In this document: positions 18,492 through 27,596 of the stretch, one piece after another
Layout: every line of letters starts with the position of its first letter
How positions within the stretch are numbered: position 1 is the first letter of the stretch
Source of the DNA: an uncultured Bacteroidales bacterium
GTDB lineage: Bacteria; Bacteroidota; Bacteroidia; Bacteroidales; Paludibacteraceae
NCBI GenBank assembly: GCA_902784585.1
Contig: CACZVM010000001.1
Span: forward strand, 161,904 to 225,903
DNA: 64,000 nucleotides
Reading direction: 5' to 3'
Made by a program: the position numbers and the translations under genes
Notes under the pieces: model-generated
What the model saw: the letters and a program-made list of their open reading frames with translations, nothing else
Told to the model about the DNA's origin: nothing
The model's database searches: none

Positions 18492-18854
18492 CTTTCTTCT
18501 TATTACAGGCGTTTTTAAAAAGCCGCTTAAAAGGCTATGTTTATTGTTCCGAATTATATTCGGATATTTGGCCATTCTTGAATGCCTCCATTCTTCATCT
18601 TTCATTCTTGAATGCCTCGCCTTTTCATTTTTCTTCTTTCATTCTGCATCTTTCCCTTTTCATCTTTCATACTTCATCCCCCTTTGGTCTCCCTGTATGT
18701 ACTACGACATTAGTAGGTGATTAGTAGGTTATTAGTAGGTGATTAGTAGGTTATTAGTAGGTGAATAATCTGACTATTCACCTACCATCACATATCGTTC
18801 CTTTGCCATTCGACTTGCCATTTTTCGCAAATATGCAAGAATTTTACAATTTTA
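18492..18854. other. Noncoding spacer with repeats
   Basis: No gene is seen. Contents: a TCCGAAT/ATTCGGA hairpin near 18548-18564; CT-rich sequence in which TTCTTGAATGCCTC occurs twice (near 18577 and 18605); and the 11-bp repeat array at 18710-18764. Confidence 0.6.
18710..18785 (+). repeat. Five 11-bp repeats plus hairpin
   Basis: TTAGTAGGTGA and TTAGTAGGTTA alternate over five units (18710-18764). The last unit starts an inverted repeat, GTAGGTGAATA with TATTCACCTAC (to about 18785). The 11-bp period is close to one helical turn. Confidence 0.9.
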
Positions 18855-18886
18855 TTTGGTCATGTCAAAAAAAAGCAGTACCTTTG
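18855..18886 (+). promoter_or_regulatory. Promoter of rpsP
   Basis: -33 TTTG (18855-18858), 20-bp spacer, -7 TACCTTTG (18879-18886). TTTGCGC (18883-18889) is mirrored by GCGCAAA (18898-18904). Confidence 0.85.
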
Positions 18887-18975
18887 CGCCGCTTTTCGCG
18901 CAAAAGCACTAACAAGTATTGTTTAACCGGACAGACCTCTCGTGAAGAGGAACGTCCCCAAAATCAAAAGTCTAA

Positions 18976-19548
18976 ATGGCAACTAAGATTCGTTTGGCTC
19001 GTCATGGTCACAAAGACTACGCTTTCTACCACATCGTAGTAGCAGACAGCCGCTCGCCGCGTGACGGCAGAATTATCGAACGTATCGGTTCGTTCAACCC
19101 CAACACCAACCCCGCTGCTGTGATCCTCAATTTCGATCGCGCGCTCTATTGGGTAGGCGTAGGTGCACAACCGACTGACACCGTACGTACCATCCTCTCC
19201 AACGAGGGCGTACTGCTCATGAAGCACCTCAATGGTGGTGTCGCAAAGGGCGCATTTAGTGCAGAAGAAGCTCAGAAGCGTTTCGACGCTTGGAAAGCTC
19301 AGAAGGATGCTAAGGCCGGCAAGATCAGCCAGGCTGAGGCTGACAAGAAAGCTGCTGCTGCCAAGGCTCTCCTCGCTCAAGAGGTAGAGACCAACAAGGC
19401 TAAGGCCGCTGCTATCGCTGAGAAGCGCGCTGCTGCTGCCGCTGAACTCGCTGCTGCAGCACAAGAGGCTGCTCAGGAAGCTGCTGCTGCAGAAGCAGAG
19501 GCTAACGGCGAAGAGGCTCCTGCAGAGGAAGCTGAGGCTGAAGCATAA
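18976..19548 (+). CDS. rpsP: 30S ribosomal protein bS16 with Ala/Glu-rich tail
   Basis: A 190-residue protein. Residues 1-85 are the bS16 core ([40 protein letters not shown]), which binds 16S rRNA early in 30S assembly. Residues 100-190 are a low-complexity helix rich in Ala, Glu and Lys ending [12 protein letters not shown]. bS16 is 80-90 residues in most bacteria; Bacteroidota versions are commonly extended, though this tail is long. The gene stands alone between its own promoter and terminator. Confidence 0.95.
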   Translation: MATKIRLARHGHKDYAFYHIVVADSRSPRDGRIIERIGSFNPNTNPAAVILNFDRALYWVGVGAQPTDTVRTILSNEGVLLMKHLNGGVAKGAFSAEEAQKRFDAWKAQKDAKAGKISQAEADKKAAAAKALLAQEVETNKAKAAAIAEKRAAAAAELAAAAQEAAQEAAAAEAEANGEEAPAEEAEAEA

Positions 19549-19576
19549 AGCCGCGCTAACCTGCCAAAAAGAAGTT

Positions 19577-19604
19577 CAAAACGAAAGTTTTGGGCTTTTT
19601 TTTT
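19577..19604 (+). terminator. Terminator of rpsP
   Basis: CAAAAC-GAAA-GTTTTG (19577-19592) followed by a nine-T run. The T-run merges into the -33 box (19602-19605) of the next promoter. Confidence 0.85.
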
Positions 19605-19633
19605 GTATATGTCGAAAAAAAGCAGTACCTTTG
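19602..19633 (+). promoter_or_regulatory. Promoter of the surface-glycan cluster
   Basis: -33 TTTG (19602-19605), 20-bp spacer, -7 TACCTTTG (19626-19633). The start codon lies only 14 bp after the -7 box, so the leader is at most about 10 nt. Confidence 0.8.
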
Positions 19634-19647
19634 CCGCAGAAATTACG

Positions 19648-21372
19648 ATGAGTGATACACTTGCACATATTGGCGCTTGGGGAAGGTGGTTGTTAGTAGT
19701 GGCGCTTCTGATGACCAAATGTTACGTCTTTGACGTACTTGTTGCTCAGCCCGAACATATCGAATGGTTGACTTCGGATTTTCTGGCTAATGGTGCCGTA
19801 GCTGCCATATTGGCATTATTAGTCACTTTCACTCCCCGCCGTTATCCGATCTTTATCCTGTTGGGCGTAGCGGATGGTTGGATGATAGCCAATATCCTTT
19901 TCTATCGTTCGTACCGATTGTTTATTACGTGGTCGCAGTTTACTTTAATCGGTAATATGGAGGGTTTCTGGGGCAGTATCATTCCCTATTGCAGTCTGTC
20001 GTTATTGCTGTTTCCCGCCCTTACGATACCAGCGTTGTTGTGCTATGTATGGCCCGCCAAACGCTTTCGTTGGTTAGAGAGTGCGGGTGTGTTGCTGTTA
20101 GGTGTGATCCTGAGTATGTCAGGTGCCTATAGTCGGTACAGACAGGAAAAACCTGCACTCGGCGATGCCCCTTTCACTGCCGAATGGCTTAATCCTTGCG
20201 ATCTACCCGAAGTGCTTTCTGCTCCCGTATGGGAGAGCGAACGCCAGACGGCCAAATATATCCATTACCACTCTATTCTTTCTTATCCCCTTTTCATCGT
20301 CCGCGATGTGGTCCATTCGTATCTCCTTCGCTCCGACGACCAATGGACGGAAGAGGAACTGCAGGAATTGAACCGACTGATAGGTCCTGTCGTACCCCAA
20401 GAACCGGTGCCGGGAAACCTGCTTATTGTGCTGCTGGAGAGTTTTGAGTCCTGGTTATTAGACTCCTACGACGCAAACGGACAACCCGTCTGTGGTGCCT
20501 TAAAGAACTATATCGCGACCCATAATGTGCTGTTTGTCGAGGATGTAGAGACCCAGATTCAATATGGCATGTCAGGCGACGGGCAACTCATCGTCAATAC
20601 GGGTTTATATCCGATTATGGAAGGCGTAGCGTGCGTCGATTATGCCTATAATACCTATCCTAACTTGGCGCATTTCTATCCGAATAGTGCCGTGGTGAAT
20701 CCATGCAAGAATGTGTGGAACCAACGCACGATATCTGCCGCCTACGGATACCGCCATCTGATTGAACCGAAAGGCGATAATATGTTCGAATGGAACGATA
20801 GTATCGTGATGGATCAAATCATCGATTATTTCAATGCTACCCCTTCTCCCTGTTGCGTGATGGGCATTACCGTATCCGGGCATATGCCTTTTGATCTTCA
20901 CCCTGATAATGTAGCTGTTCCTGATACGATGCCAGTACTCTTTCAGCATTACTTGCAAACGGCGCATTTCACGGATCGCCAATTAGGACGTCTTCTTAGT
21001 TGGGCAGACACTGCGAGTGTGATGCAAAATGCCACGATTGTCATCACCGGAGATCATCGTATCTTCCATGCCTGGATCAACGATGAGATACGCGAATACG
21101 GTCTCCGTGCCAACTTGCCTTTCGGTGTTTGCTATGCCGGTTGTCCGTTTATCATTGCTGGCCCGAAAGTAGCTCAGCGCACCCTTCAAAAGGGATTGCA
21201 AGTGGATATATTTACCACTACCCTGCATGCTATCGGACAAAGTAATTATTTCTGGCAAGGAACAGGACATAATCTGCTGGAAGACTACACTGTATCGGCG
21301 TCGGAAGGAAACCTGCGCCGCCAGATTTCCGATAAACTTATACGAACGGATTATTTCGGGCAAATAGAGTGA
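19648..21372 (+). CDS. LtaS-type phosphoglycerol transferase / sulfatase-family membrane protein
   Basis: A 574-residue inner-membrane enzyme. The N-terminal half has about five hydrophobic helices (about 10-175). The C-terminal alkaline-phosphatase-superfamily domain shows LLIVLLESFESWLL (metal-binding Glu region), GMSGDGQLIVNTG (region of the nucleophile), GITVSGHMPF and VITGDHRIF (metal ligands). Relatives transfer phosphoglycerol or phosphoethanolamine from lipids to glycans; modification of the cluster's polysaccharide is inferred. The ATG at 19648 was chosen because an earlier in-frame ATG lies inside the promoter. It overlaps the flippase gene by 4 bp. Confidence 0.82.
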   Translation: MSDTLAHIGAWGRWLLVVALLMTKCYVFDVLVAQPEHIEWLTSDFLANGAVAAILALLVTFTPRRYPIFILLGVADGWMIANILFYRSYRLFITWSQFTLIGNMEGFWGSIIPYCSLSLLLFPALTIPALLCYVWPAKRFRWLESAGVLLLGVILSMSGAYSRYRQEKPALGDAPFTAEWLNPCDLPEVLSAPVWESERQTAKYIHYHSILSYPLFIVRDVVHSYLLRSDDQWTEEELQELNRLIGPVVPQEPVPGNLLIVLLESFESWLLDSYDANGQPVCGALKNYIATHNVLFVEDVETQIQYGMSGDGQLIVNTGLYPIMEGVACVDYAYNTYPNLAHFYPNSAVVNPCKNVWNQRTISAAYGYRHLIEPKGDNMFEWNDSIVMDQIIDYFNATPSPCCVMGITVSGHMPFDLHPDNVAVPDTMPVLFQHYLQTAHFTDRQLGRLLSWADTASVMQNATIVITGDHRIFHAWINDEIREYGLRANLPFGVCYAGCPFIIAGPKVAQRTLQKGLQVDIFTTTLHAIGQSNYFWQGTGHNLLEDYTVSASEGNLRRQISDKLIRTDYFGQIE

Positions 21373-22613
21373 AGACGCTGTATCGAAATATGGTTTCGTT
21401 AGGGGTGTTGCAGGTGGCGAACTACCTGATACCATTCTTGGTATTACCCGTCATCAGTCGTATCCTCGGTGCCTCCCTCTTCGGTAGCGTCAGTTATGCG
21501 CAGAATATCGTCACTTATCTGACCCTGCTCATCAATTTCGGCTTCGAGTATTCCGCTACGCGCCAGATATCCATTGCCCGCGATGACAAAGCCAAAACGG
21601 ATGCCATCTTCTGGTCGGTTATCGCCGCGAAATCCATGCTGCTGCTCCTGTCCTTTGCCATCCTGGCGGTACTGCCTTTCTGCATAGAGCGTGTGGCGTG
21701 CGATCCGAAGTTGTATATCTTCACCGCCCTCACCAATATCGGTATCGTCTTCTTCCCCACCTGGTATCTGCAAGGCGTGCAGCAGATGGATAAGATGGCC
21801 TGGGCCAATTTCTTTACCAAACTCTTAGGTGCCGTATTGGTACTGGCCTTGGTGCGCGAAGCATCGGCCTATCGCCTCTACCCGCTCCTTATGTCTTTGG
21901 CCAGCATCATCGTCGGTATCGGTGCGATGATCTATGTGATTCGGCATTTCGGTATCCGTCGTCCGGTGTTCTCGCGCCAAACGATGCGCGAAGTGATGCA
22001 CGCCGGTGCACCGATCTTCCTCAATAATGTGTTTGTCGCGCTTTATACCACGGCGAACATGACCATCCTCGGTATCTATGCCGCGGACGAGGTGATCGGT
22101 TATTTCTCCGGTGCGCAACGCCTGATTCAGGCGCTGAACATGGTGGTGGTGATGCCCGTTAGCATGGCCGTTTATCCGGAGATCAGTCGTCGTTTTGCGC
22201 AGTCCAAAGTGGAGGGCGTGCTTTTCTTGAAGCAGGTACTCCTCTGGGCAGGTAGCGCGGCGGCAGTAGTGTCTCTGCTGACTTTTGTCTGCGCACCGCT
22301 CATGATCCGTATCATGTATGGCATCGGTTTTGCGCCTTCGGTGGAGATCTTGCAATGGTTGGCGCCGATCCCCTTCTTGGTCATGGTCGCTACTTTGCTA
22401 ACCGTGCAAGGACTGTACGGCATGGGGCTGCAGCGTTGGGCACCGTGGGTGGGCATCATCTTGGCCATCAGTTGTGTGGGACTCAACTTGTGGTTATTGC
22501 CCTTGATCGGAGTCAAAGGCGTATGCATCAGTTGGATAGTCGCTGAGGTACTTGAATGTCTGTTGGTAAGTATCATCTTAATGACGAAAGGACGTAAGCT
22601 ATGTTCTATCTGA
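21369..22613 (+). CDS. Oligosaccharide flippase (Wzx-like)
   Basis: A 414-residue polytopic protein of the MOP/MATE polysaccharide-transport family, with about 12 hydrophobic helices and the usual N-terminus NMVSLGVLQVANYLIPFLVLPVISR followed by GASLFGSVSYAQ (only family-typical portions quoted). It should flip undecaprenyl-linked repeat units across the inner membrane. Translation starts at GTG, within the GTGA overlap with the previous stop. The polymerase gene starts 13 bp before its end. Confidence 0.9.
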   Translation: MKTLYRNMVSLGVLQVANYLIPFLVLPVISRILGASLFGSVSYAQNIVTYLTLLINFGFEYSATRQISIARDDKAKTDAIFWSVIAAKSMLLLLSFAILAVLPFCIERVACDPKLYIFTALTNIGIVFFPTWYLQGVQQMDKMAWANFFTKLLGAVLVLALVREASAYRLYPLLMSLASIIVGIGAMIYVIRHFGIRRPVFSRQTMREVMHAGAPIFLNNVFVALYTTANMTILGIYAADEVIGYFSGAQRLIQALNMVVVMPVSMAVYPEISRRFAQSKVEGVLFLKQVLLWAGSAAAVVSLLTFVCAPLMIRIMYGIGFAPSVEILQWLAPIPFLVMVATLLTVQGLYGMGLQRWAPWVGIILAISCVGLNLWLLPLIGVKGVCISWIVAEVLECLLVSIILMTKGRKLCSI

Positions 22614-23782
22614 TCTGTTTCGGCATATTAATCGTTTTGGCGGTGCTCAATGTGCAGATGCACGACCGGCTCAGCAATCAGTTGATGAGCGGCATAGCCG
22701 CACTTCTCCTTATCGCTATTGCAGGTCTGCGCTACGAAACGGGAGGAGACTGGGATTCCTATGCACTTCTTTTCGATAGGTTCCCTTCGTTCAATCGCTT
22801 GATAGGTCATCCTGTGGAACTGTTGGAGCAAGATGTAGAAGAAGGTTTTGTGTTGCTGAATGCATTGATTAAATCGCTGGGAGGAACGGTGCAACACTTG
22901 TTCTTTGTGGTGACGGCTATCAACATAACGCTCATCACCTGTGCGCTACCCAAATACACCAAGTATCCGGTAGTAGCTCTTTTGTGCTATTATGGTATCC
23001 TCTATTTCCAACTGGAGATGATCTATATCCGTCAGGCTACGGCAGTAGCGCTCTGCTTCTTTGCCTTGCAGTATATTGCGCCGCGTAAATTAGTGCGATA
23101 TTTGCTGTGCGTATTGCTCGCCTGTACGTTCCATCGTGTGGCAGCACTGATGATCCCTCTCTATTTCTTCTTGGATCGCAAGTTACCCGTCTGGCTCTAT
23201 CTGACGGTTATCGGTATAGGCGCAGTGTTGATGCTGGCTGGTATCCCGTGGATAAAGACCATCTTCCTGACGGTGGCCGGTTGGTTGGGCGAGAACTATG
23301 CGGAGAAGGCTGAGATGTACACCGAGAATGCCATGTTTGCCGTCAATAGAGGTCTGAGCATAGGCTTTGTACTCAACTTGGCCATACTCATTGTGCTCAT
23401 GTTCTTCAAGGATAAATTGGATGAACTGCCTAACGGAACCATTATGCTGAATATGTTCGCAATCAGTTTGATACTTTACTACTATTGCTTTGAGTTGGTG
23501 GAGGTCAGCAATCGTACGCGAATGTTCTTCTATATAGGTATCATTGCGCTGCTTCCGATGGCATTGGAAGTGCTGCCTCTGTTCTTGGAGCGCTTGGCGG
23601 GATTGATAGTAGTGGTACTCTATTGTTTCAGTTTCAGCCGAGGCATATTCCTGGAACTTCCGCAAGCGGCAGCTTACAACCCGTATCAGAACTATATAGA
23701 ATACAAAATCCATCCGCGGCCAAGTACGGGCAAGCAGCGTCTGGAGCAATCGAAGAAAGCCTTCCGAGACGAACGCAAATGA
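22601..23782 (+). CDS. EpsG/Wzy-type polysaccharide polymerase
   Basis: A 393-residue protein with about ten membrane segments and the EpsG signature GLRYETGGDWDSYALLF after the second helix. By position after the flippase it should polymerise the flipped repeat units on the periplasmic side. Sequence conservation in this family is low, so the identity relies on topology and the GxDWxxY motif. It overlaps the flippase by 13 bp and the next glycosyltransferase by 4 bp. Confidence 0.85.
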   Translation: MFYLICFGILIVLAVLNVQMHDRLSNQLMSGIAALLLIAIAGLRYETGGDWDSYALLFDRFPSFNRLIGHPVELLEQDVEEGFVLLNALIKSLGGTVQHLFFVVTAINITLITCALPKYTKYPVVALLCYYGILYFQLEMIYIRQATAVALCFFALQYIAPRKLVRYLLCVLLACTFHRVAALMIPLYFFLDRKLPVWLYLTVIGIGAVLMLAGIPWIKTIFLTVAGWLGENYAEKAEMYTENAMFAVNRGLSIGFVLNLAILIVLMFFKDKLDELPNGTIMLNMFAISLILYYYCFELVEVSNRTRMFFYIGIIALLPMALEVLPLFLERLAGLIVVVLYCFSFSRGIFLELPQAAAYNPYQNYIEYKIHPRPSTGKQRLEQSKKAFRDERK

Positions 23783-24885
23783 GTCATATCCTCTTCATAT
23801 CGCATGCCCGCGGAGTCCATGGTGCCGAAGCGGTAATGGTGCGCGCTGCCAAAGCGTGCGCGGCTGCTGGTGCTCGGGTGACGGTAGTGATACCATCTAT
23901 TGTGGAGGATGCGGGACTGGATAAGGCTTTGAGCAGTGTGCGAGGCATAGCTGTAATGCCGCTGCCGTATAGAGCGGCGGGGAAGAATATGCTGCGTACC
24001 CACCTTGTACGGCTGTATAATATCCCGACGCTGCTGACACTCAGGCGTTTTGTGCATCGAGAGCAGGTGGATGTGATCTATTCGAGTTCGTCTATAACGA
24101 TTTTAGGTGCAGCGCTTTCAGGGATGACGGGTGTGCGTCATGTCTGGCATTGGCATGAGCCGGTGGATGAACGCTTCGGATGGCATTTCACTATGGAGAA
24201 TTACTATCGCCAGGCGGCGCAAACTACCGATACGATTCTTTGTATATCGCATCAGCAGCAGGAGGAATGGGAACAGACGCTGGGTGTGTCTCTGAACAAT
24301 GCCGTGATTGTGTATAATCCAATTAAGCAACTGAACGTAGGACCGACACAGCCGCACAAGGACGTTCGCATCGGTTTCATCGGTAATTTTGAGGAACGAA
24401 AGAACCTTCCGCTGCTGCTTCAGACCTTTGTTGCCATCCATGATAAAGTGCCTCATACAAGCCTGCTGCTGTGTGGCGCGAAAGACGAACAGGATAGAAA
24501 CTATGTTGAGCGGATGACCGATTTGCGCGAACCGATAATTCGCGTTCTTCCGCAGACCTCCGATGTCGCGGCGTTCTATCGGTCTATTGACATTCTCGTG
24601 CTTCCCTCATGGCGTGAGACAATGCCGCTTGTGATCCTCGAGGCCATGCAAGCCGGTGTATGCGTGTTGCAAACCAACCGTTCCGGAATGGCAGAACTGG
24701 TAGCACCGGGAACAGAGACGCTTTTCTTCTCGCCCGACAGGCCCGAAGAGTTGGAGCATTTGTTGATGCGCTGTATGGATGTAGACTATCGCCAATATAT
24801 TGCGCAAGCAGGACAACAAAAGGCGATACAATTAGTAAACAACCAGTCATTTGACGAACAAATAACAAAAATCCTATGCGCGTAA
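23779..24885 (+). CDS. Glycosyltransferase family 4 protein
   Basis: A 368-residue GT-B enzyme. The N-terminal Rossmann half shows FISHARGVHGAEAVMVRAA and the linker HWHEPVDE; the C-terminal half shows IGFIGNFEERKNLPLLLQ and LPSWRETMPLVILEAMQAG, the nucleotide-sugar-binding ExxxxxxxE-type motif of GT4. The ATG at 23779 overlaps the preceding stop (ATGA). Donor and acceptor sugars are unknown. Confidence 0.9.
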   Translation: MSHILFISHARGVHGAEAVMVRAAKACAAAGARVTVVIPSIVEDAGLDKALSSVRGIAVMPLPYRAAGKNMLRTHLVRLYNIPTLLTLRRFVHREQVDVIYSSSSITILGAALSGMTGVRHVWHWHEPVDERFGWHFTMENYYRQAAQTTDTILCISHQQQEEWEQTLGVSLNNAVIVYNPIKQLNVGPTQPHKDVRIGFIGNFEERKNLPLLLQTFVAIHDKVPHTSLLLCGAKDEQDRNYVERMTDLREPIIRVLPQTSDVAAFYRSIDILVLPSWRETMPLVILEAMQAGVCVLQTNRSGMAELVAPGTETLFFSPDRPEELEHLLMRCMDVDYRQYIAQAGQQKAIQLVNNQSFDEQITKILCA

Positions 24886-25940
24886 TTGCCTATTATCTTC
24901 CGCAATTCCATGCTATTCCCGAGAATGATGAATGGTGGGGAAAAAACTTCACCGAATGGGTCAGTGTGCGTAACGGGAAACCCCTGTTCAATGGACATCA
25001 GCAACCCGTTATGCCCGGAGAGTTGGGATATTACAACTTGTTGGAGGCTGACATCAAAGAGCGTCAGGCACAGCTGGCACGCGAGGCGGGAGTAGAGGGT
25101 TTCTGCTATTGGCACTATTGGTTCGGCGGTAAGCAACTGTTGGAAAAACCGCTGCAGCAGGTGATGGCAAGCGGCAAGCCGGATTTCCCGTTCTGTCTGG
25201 GTTGGGCGAACGAGAGTTGGAAGGCCAAGACATGGCTTGACCAGCAGACAGCTCCGGATCGCATGCTCATCGAGCAGACCTATTCTTGGGAGGATGATGA
25301 GGCGCATTTCGCCGCCATCCTGCTGATGCTTCGTGACAAACGCTATATACAGGTGGATGGCAAACCGCTGCTGATGGTATATCGACCCTTTGACTTGCCC
25401 GATGGCAAAGCATGGACGGCTCACTGGCAAGAAATGGCAAAAATGGCCGGTTTCAACGGACTTTATCTACTTGGCCACGTGGCCTATCAAAAGCAAATAG
25501 ATGATGTGCTTGCTATGGGTTTCGATGCGGTCAATCTTGTCCCGTTTGGTGATACCAAACGTAATAAATGCCTCGCGTTGCGCCATCTGCCGACCCTGAT
25601 AAAGCATATTCGAGGCAAATCGCCGCTCGTTTATGATTATGCAAAAGCGATCAAGGTGTTTGCCGAGCCGGCAATGCAACGCGAAGAAGTAGTGCCGACC
25701 ATCCTGCCCGGATGGGATCATTCGCCACGAAGCCGGATGAGGGCGTTTGTGATGAATAACTCCACGCCCGAGGCATTTAAAGCACATGTGCAGGCCATTA
25801 AAACCATCGTGGACAAGAAGCAAAACCAACTCGTCATGCTCAAGTCATGGAACGAATGGGGCGAGGGTAATTATATCGAACCCGACAAGCGTTGGGGACG
25901 GCAGTATCTGGATGTATTAGGAGCGATCAATCGGAAGTGA
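24876..25940 (+). CDS. WbsX-like glycosyl hydrolase-fold protein (GH99-like)
   Basis: A 354-residue cytoplasmic protein with the WbsX/GH99-like pattern: IAYYLPQFHAIPENDEWWG, NFTEWVSVRNGKPLF, GFCYWHYWFGGKQLLEKPL, CLGWANESW and a C-terminal LKSWNEWGEGNYIEPD. Members occur in O-antigen and capsule clusters beside glycosyltransferases; the activity is not established. It overlaps the previous gene by 10 bp and the next by 4 bp. Confidence 0.9.
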   Translation: MRVIAYYLPQFHAIPENDEWWGKNFTEWVSVRNGKPLFNGHQQPVMPGELGYYNLLEADIKERQAQLAREAGVEGFCYWHYWFGGKQLLEKPLQQVMASGKPDFPFCLGWANESWKAKTWLDQQTAPDRMLIEQTYSWEDDEAHFAAILLMLRDKRYIQVDGKPLLMVYRPFDLPDGKAWTAHWQEMAKMAGFNGLYLLGHVAYQKQIDDVLAMGFDAVNLVPFGDTKRNKCLALRHLPTLIKHIRGKSPLVYDYAKAIKVFAEPAMQREEVVPTILPGWDHSPRSRMRAFVMNNSTPEAFKAHVQAIKTIVDKKQNQLVMLKSWNEWGEGNYIEPDKRWGRQYLDVLGAINRK

Positions 25941-26878
25941 ACGTAATATTCGATAATATTATCTTTTCTCTGCAGCGAACAGGCGGTATATCGGTTGTTT
26001 GGAATGAGTTGCTGTCCCGTGCCCGGGTGGACAAGGAGCTGCACTGTACGGAGCTGGACTACAAGCAGGGTATGACGCCCCGGTGGATGGAGCGCTATCG
26101 TATTCCGGCCTTTACGGCCGAGACGCCGGCCATCTTCCACTCGTCCTATTTCCGGATCCTGCCGCAGCAGGGGGTGCATAATGTGACCACCGTGCATGAT
26201 CTGACCTATCATTTCTACCGAAAGGGTATGGCCAAGGCGGTGCATCTCTGGGAAGAAGAGCGGGCACTGCGGCATAGCGAGGCAGTCATCTGCATCAGCG
26301 AGAATACCAAACGCGATCTGATGCGTTTCTATCCATGGTTGCAAGAGGACCGGATCCATGTGGTGTACAACGGCGTGAGTGAGGCATTTGCCCCGATTCC
26401 ATCGGCACAAAAGAAAGGATACCTGCTCTTCATTGGCAATAGTATGGTGGATTACAAACGCTACGATGTGGCGCAAGAAGTGGCACGTCTGACGGGATTG
26501 GAGTTGCGCACCCCTACCTGCGTCTCGCAAGCGGAACTGAATACGCTCTACAATGAGGCCCTGTGCCTGTTGTACCCTTCGGACTATGAGGGATTCGGTT
26601 TGCCGATTCTGGAAGCACAGAAAGCGGGTTGCCCGGTTATTGCCCAAGGCCGCTCCTCTATCCCAGAAGTGATGGGAGAGGGCGGATGGATGGTGAAGCC
26701 CGATACGCCGCACCGTATGGCGCAAGAGATGGCAGCTATCGTGAGCGAGATACAATCGCGCTCCACGCAGCAGATGATTCAGAAAGGAATGGAGAACGCC
26801 AAGCGGTTCTCCTGGGATAAGACATACCTACAGACTAAACAAGTATATGAAAATATCTATCATAACGATCACGTATAA
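25937..26878 (+). CDS. Glycosyltransferase family 4 protein (mannosyltransferase-like)
   Basis: A 313-residue GT-B enzyme with DNIIFSLQRTGGISVVW at the N-terminus, TTVHDLTYHFYR, SENTKRDLMRFYP and the donor-binding PSDYEGFGLPILEAQKAG. The GTG at 25937 is the probable start: it overlaps the WbsX stop as GTGA and gives the expected beginning NVIFDNI. It overlaps the next gene by 32 bp. The sugar transferred is unknown. Confidence 0.88.
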   Translation: MNVIFDNIIFSLQRTGGISVVWNELLSRARVDKELHCTELDYKQGMTPRWMERYRIPAFTAETPAIFHSSYFRILPQQGVHNVTTVHDLTYHFYRKGMAKAVHLWEEERALRHSEAVICISENTKRDLMRFYPWLQEDRIHVVYNGVSEAFAPIPSAQKKGYLLFIGNSMVDYKRYDVAQEVARLTGLELRTPTCVSQAELNTLYNEALCLLYPSDYEGFGLPILEAQKAGCPVIAQGRSSIPEVMGEGGWMVKPDTPHRMAQEMAAIVSEIQSRSTQQMIQKGMENAKRFSWDKTYLQTKQVYENIYHNDHV

Positions 26879-27593
26879 CAGTGCCAAAACCGTGCAGCGT
26901 GCATTGGAGAGTGTGCAGAGTCAGACCTACAAAGATATCGAGCATGTCATTGTGGACGGGGCTTCGACGGACGGTACGAAAGAACTGATTGAGACGTACG
27001 CCAAGCAGCATGGCAACGTGCGGTGGATATCCGAAAAAGACAAGGGTATCTACAATGCGATCAATAAAGGTATAGCTCTGGCCACAGGCGATGTGATCGG
27101 TTTCTTGCATTCGGACGATGTGCTGTATTCTGCCGATTCCATCGGACAAATCGCAGCTGCTTTTGCGGATCCGAAGATCGATGTGGTGTATGGCGATCTG
27201 CAATACTGCAGCGGGGAAAAAGTGATCCGTCGTTGGCGGAGCAACCCTTTCAGTCCCTCGAGTCTGAAGTTCGGTTGGATGCCCCCGCATCCCACGGTCT
27301 ATGTGCGCCGTGAGGTCTATCAGCAAGTAGGACCGTACGACGAGTGGTTCCGTATATCGGCCGACTACGATATGATGTTGCGCATCTTTAGTGCCCACTA
27401 TCATACCTGTTATATTCCCGAGGTGCTGGTAAGCATGGAGACAGGCGGCGCTAGCAACCGTAATACCAAAGCCCGTCTCTCCAAGACACAAGAGGACTAT
27501 ATCGCCCTGAAGAAAAACCATGTAGGAGCAGGGTATCTCACCGTCGCTTTCAAGCAATTACGCAAAGTGCGCCAATTCCTTCGCAAATCCTAA
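26847..27593 (+). CDS. Glycosyltransferase family 2 protein (WcaA-like)
   Basis: A 248-residue GT-A enzyme: ISIITITYNSAKTVQRALES, HVIVDGASTDGT, a metal-binding HSDDV in place of DxD, and WMPPHPTVYVRREVY in the acceptor half. No membrane helices are seen, so it acts on lipid-linked substrate at the cytoplasmic face. It overlaps the preceding gene by 32 bp. Confidence 0.92.
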   Translation: MKISIITITYNSAKTVQRALESVQSQTYKDIEHVIVDGASTDGTKELIETYAKQHGNVRWISEKDKGIYNAINKGIALATGDVIGFLHSDDVLYSADSIGQIAAAFADPKIDVVYGDLQYCSGEKVIRRWRSNPFSPSSLKFGWMPPHPTVYVRREVYQQVGPYDEWFRISADYDMMLRIFSAHYHTCYIPEVLVSMETGGASNRNTKARLSKTQEDYIALKKNHVGAGYLTVAFKQLRKVRQFLRKS

Positions 27594-27596
27594 GGT

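Noticed and set aside
18710-18764. CRISPR array
   Set aside because: Units of 11 bp directly abut each other without spacers, and no cas gene is present.
25871-26755. Open frames opposite the glycosyltransferase genes
   Set aside because: No motifs, heavy overlap with well-supported sense genes, no promoters.
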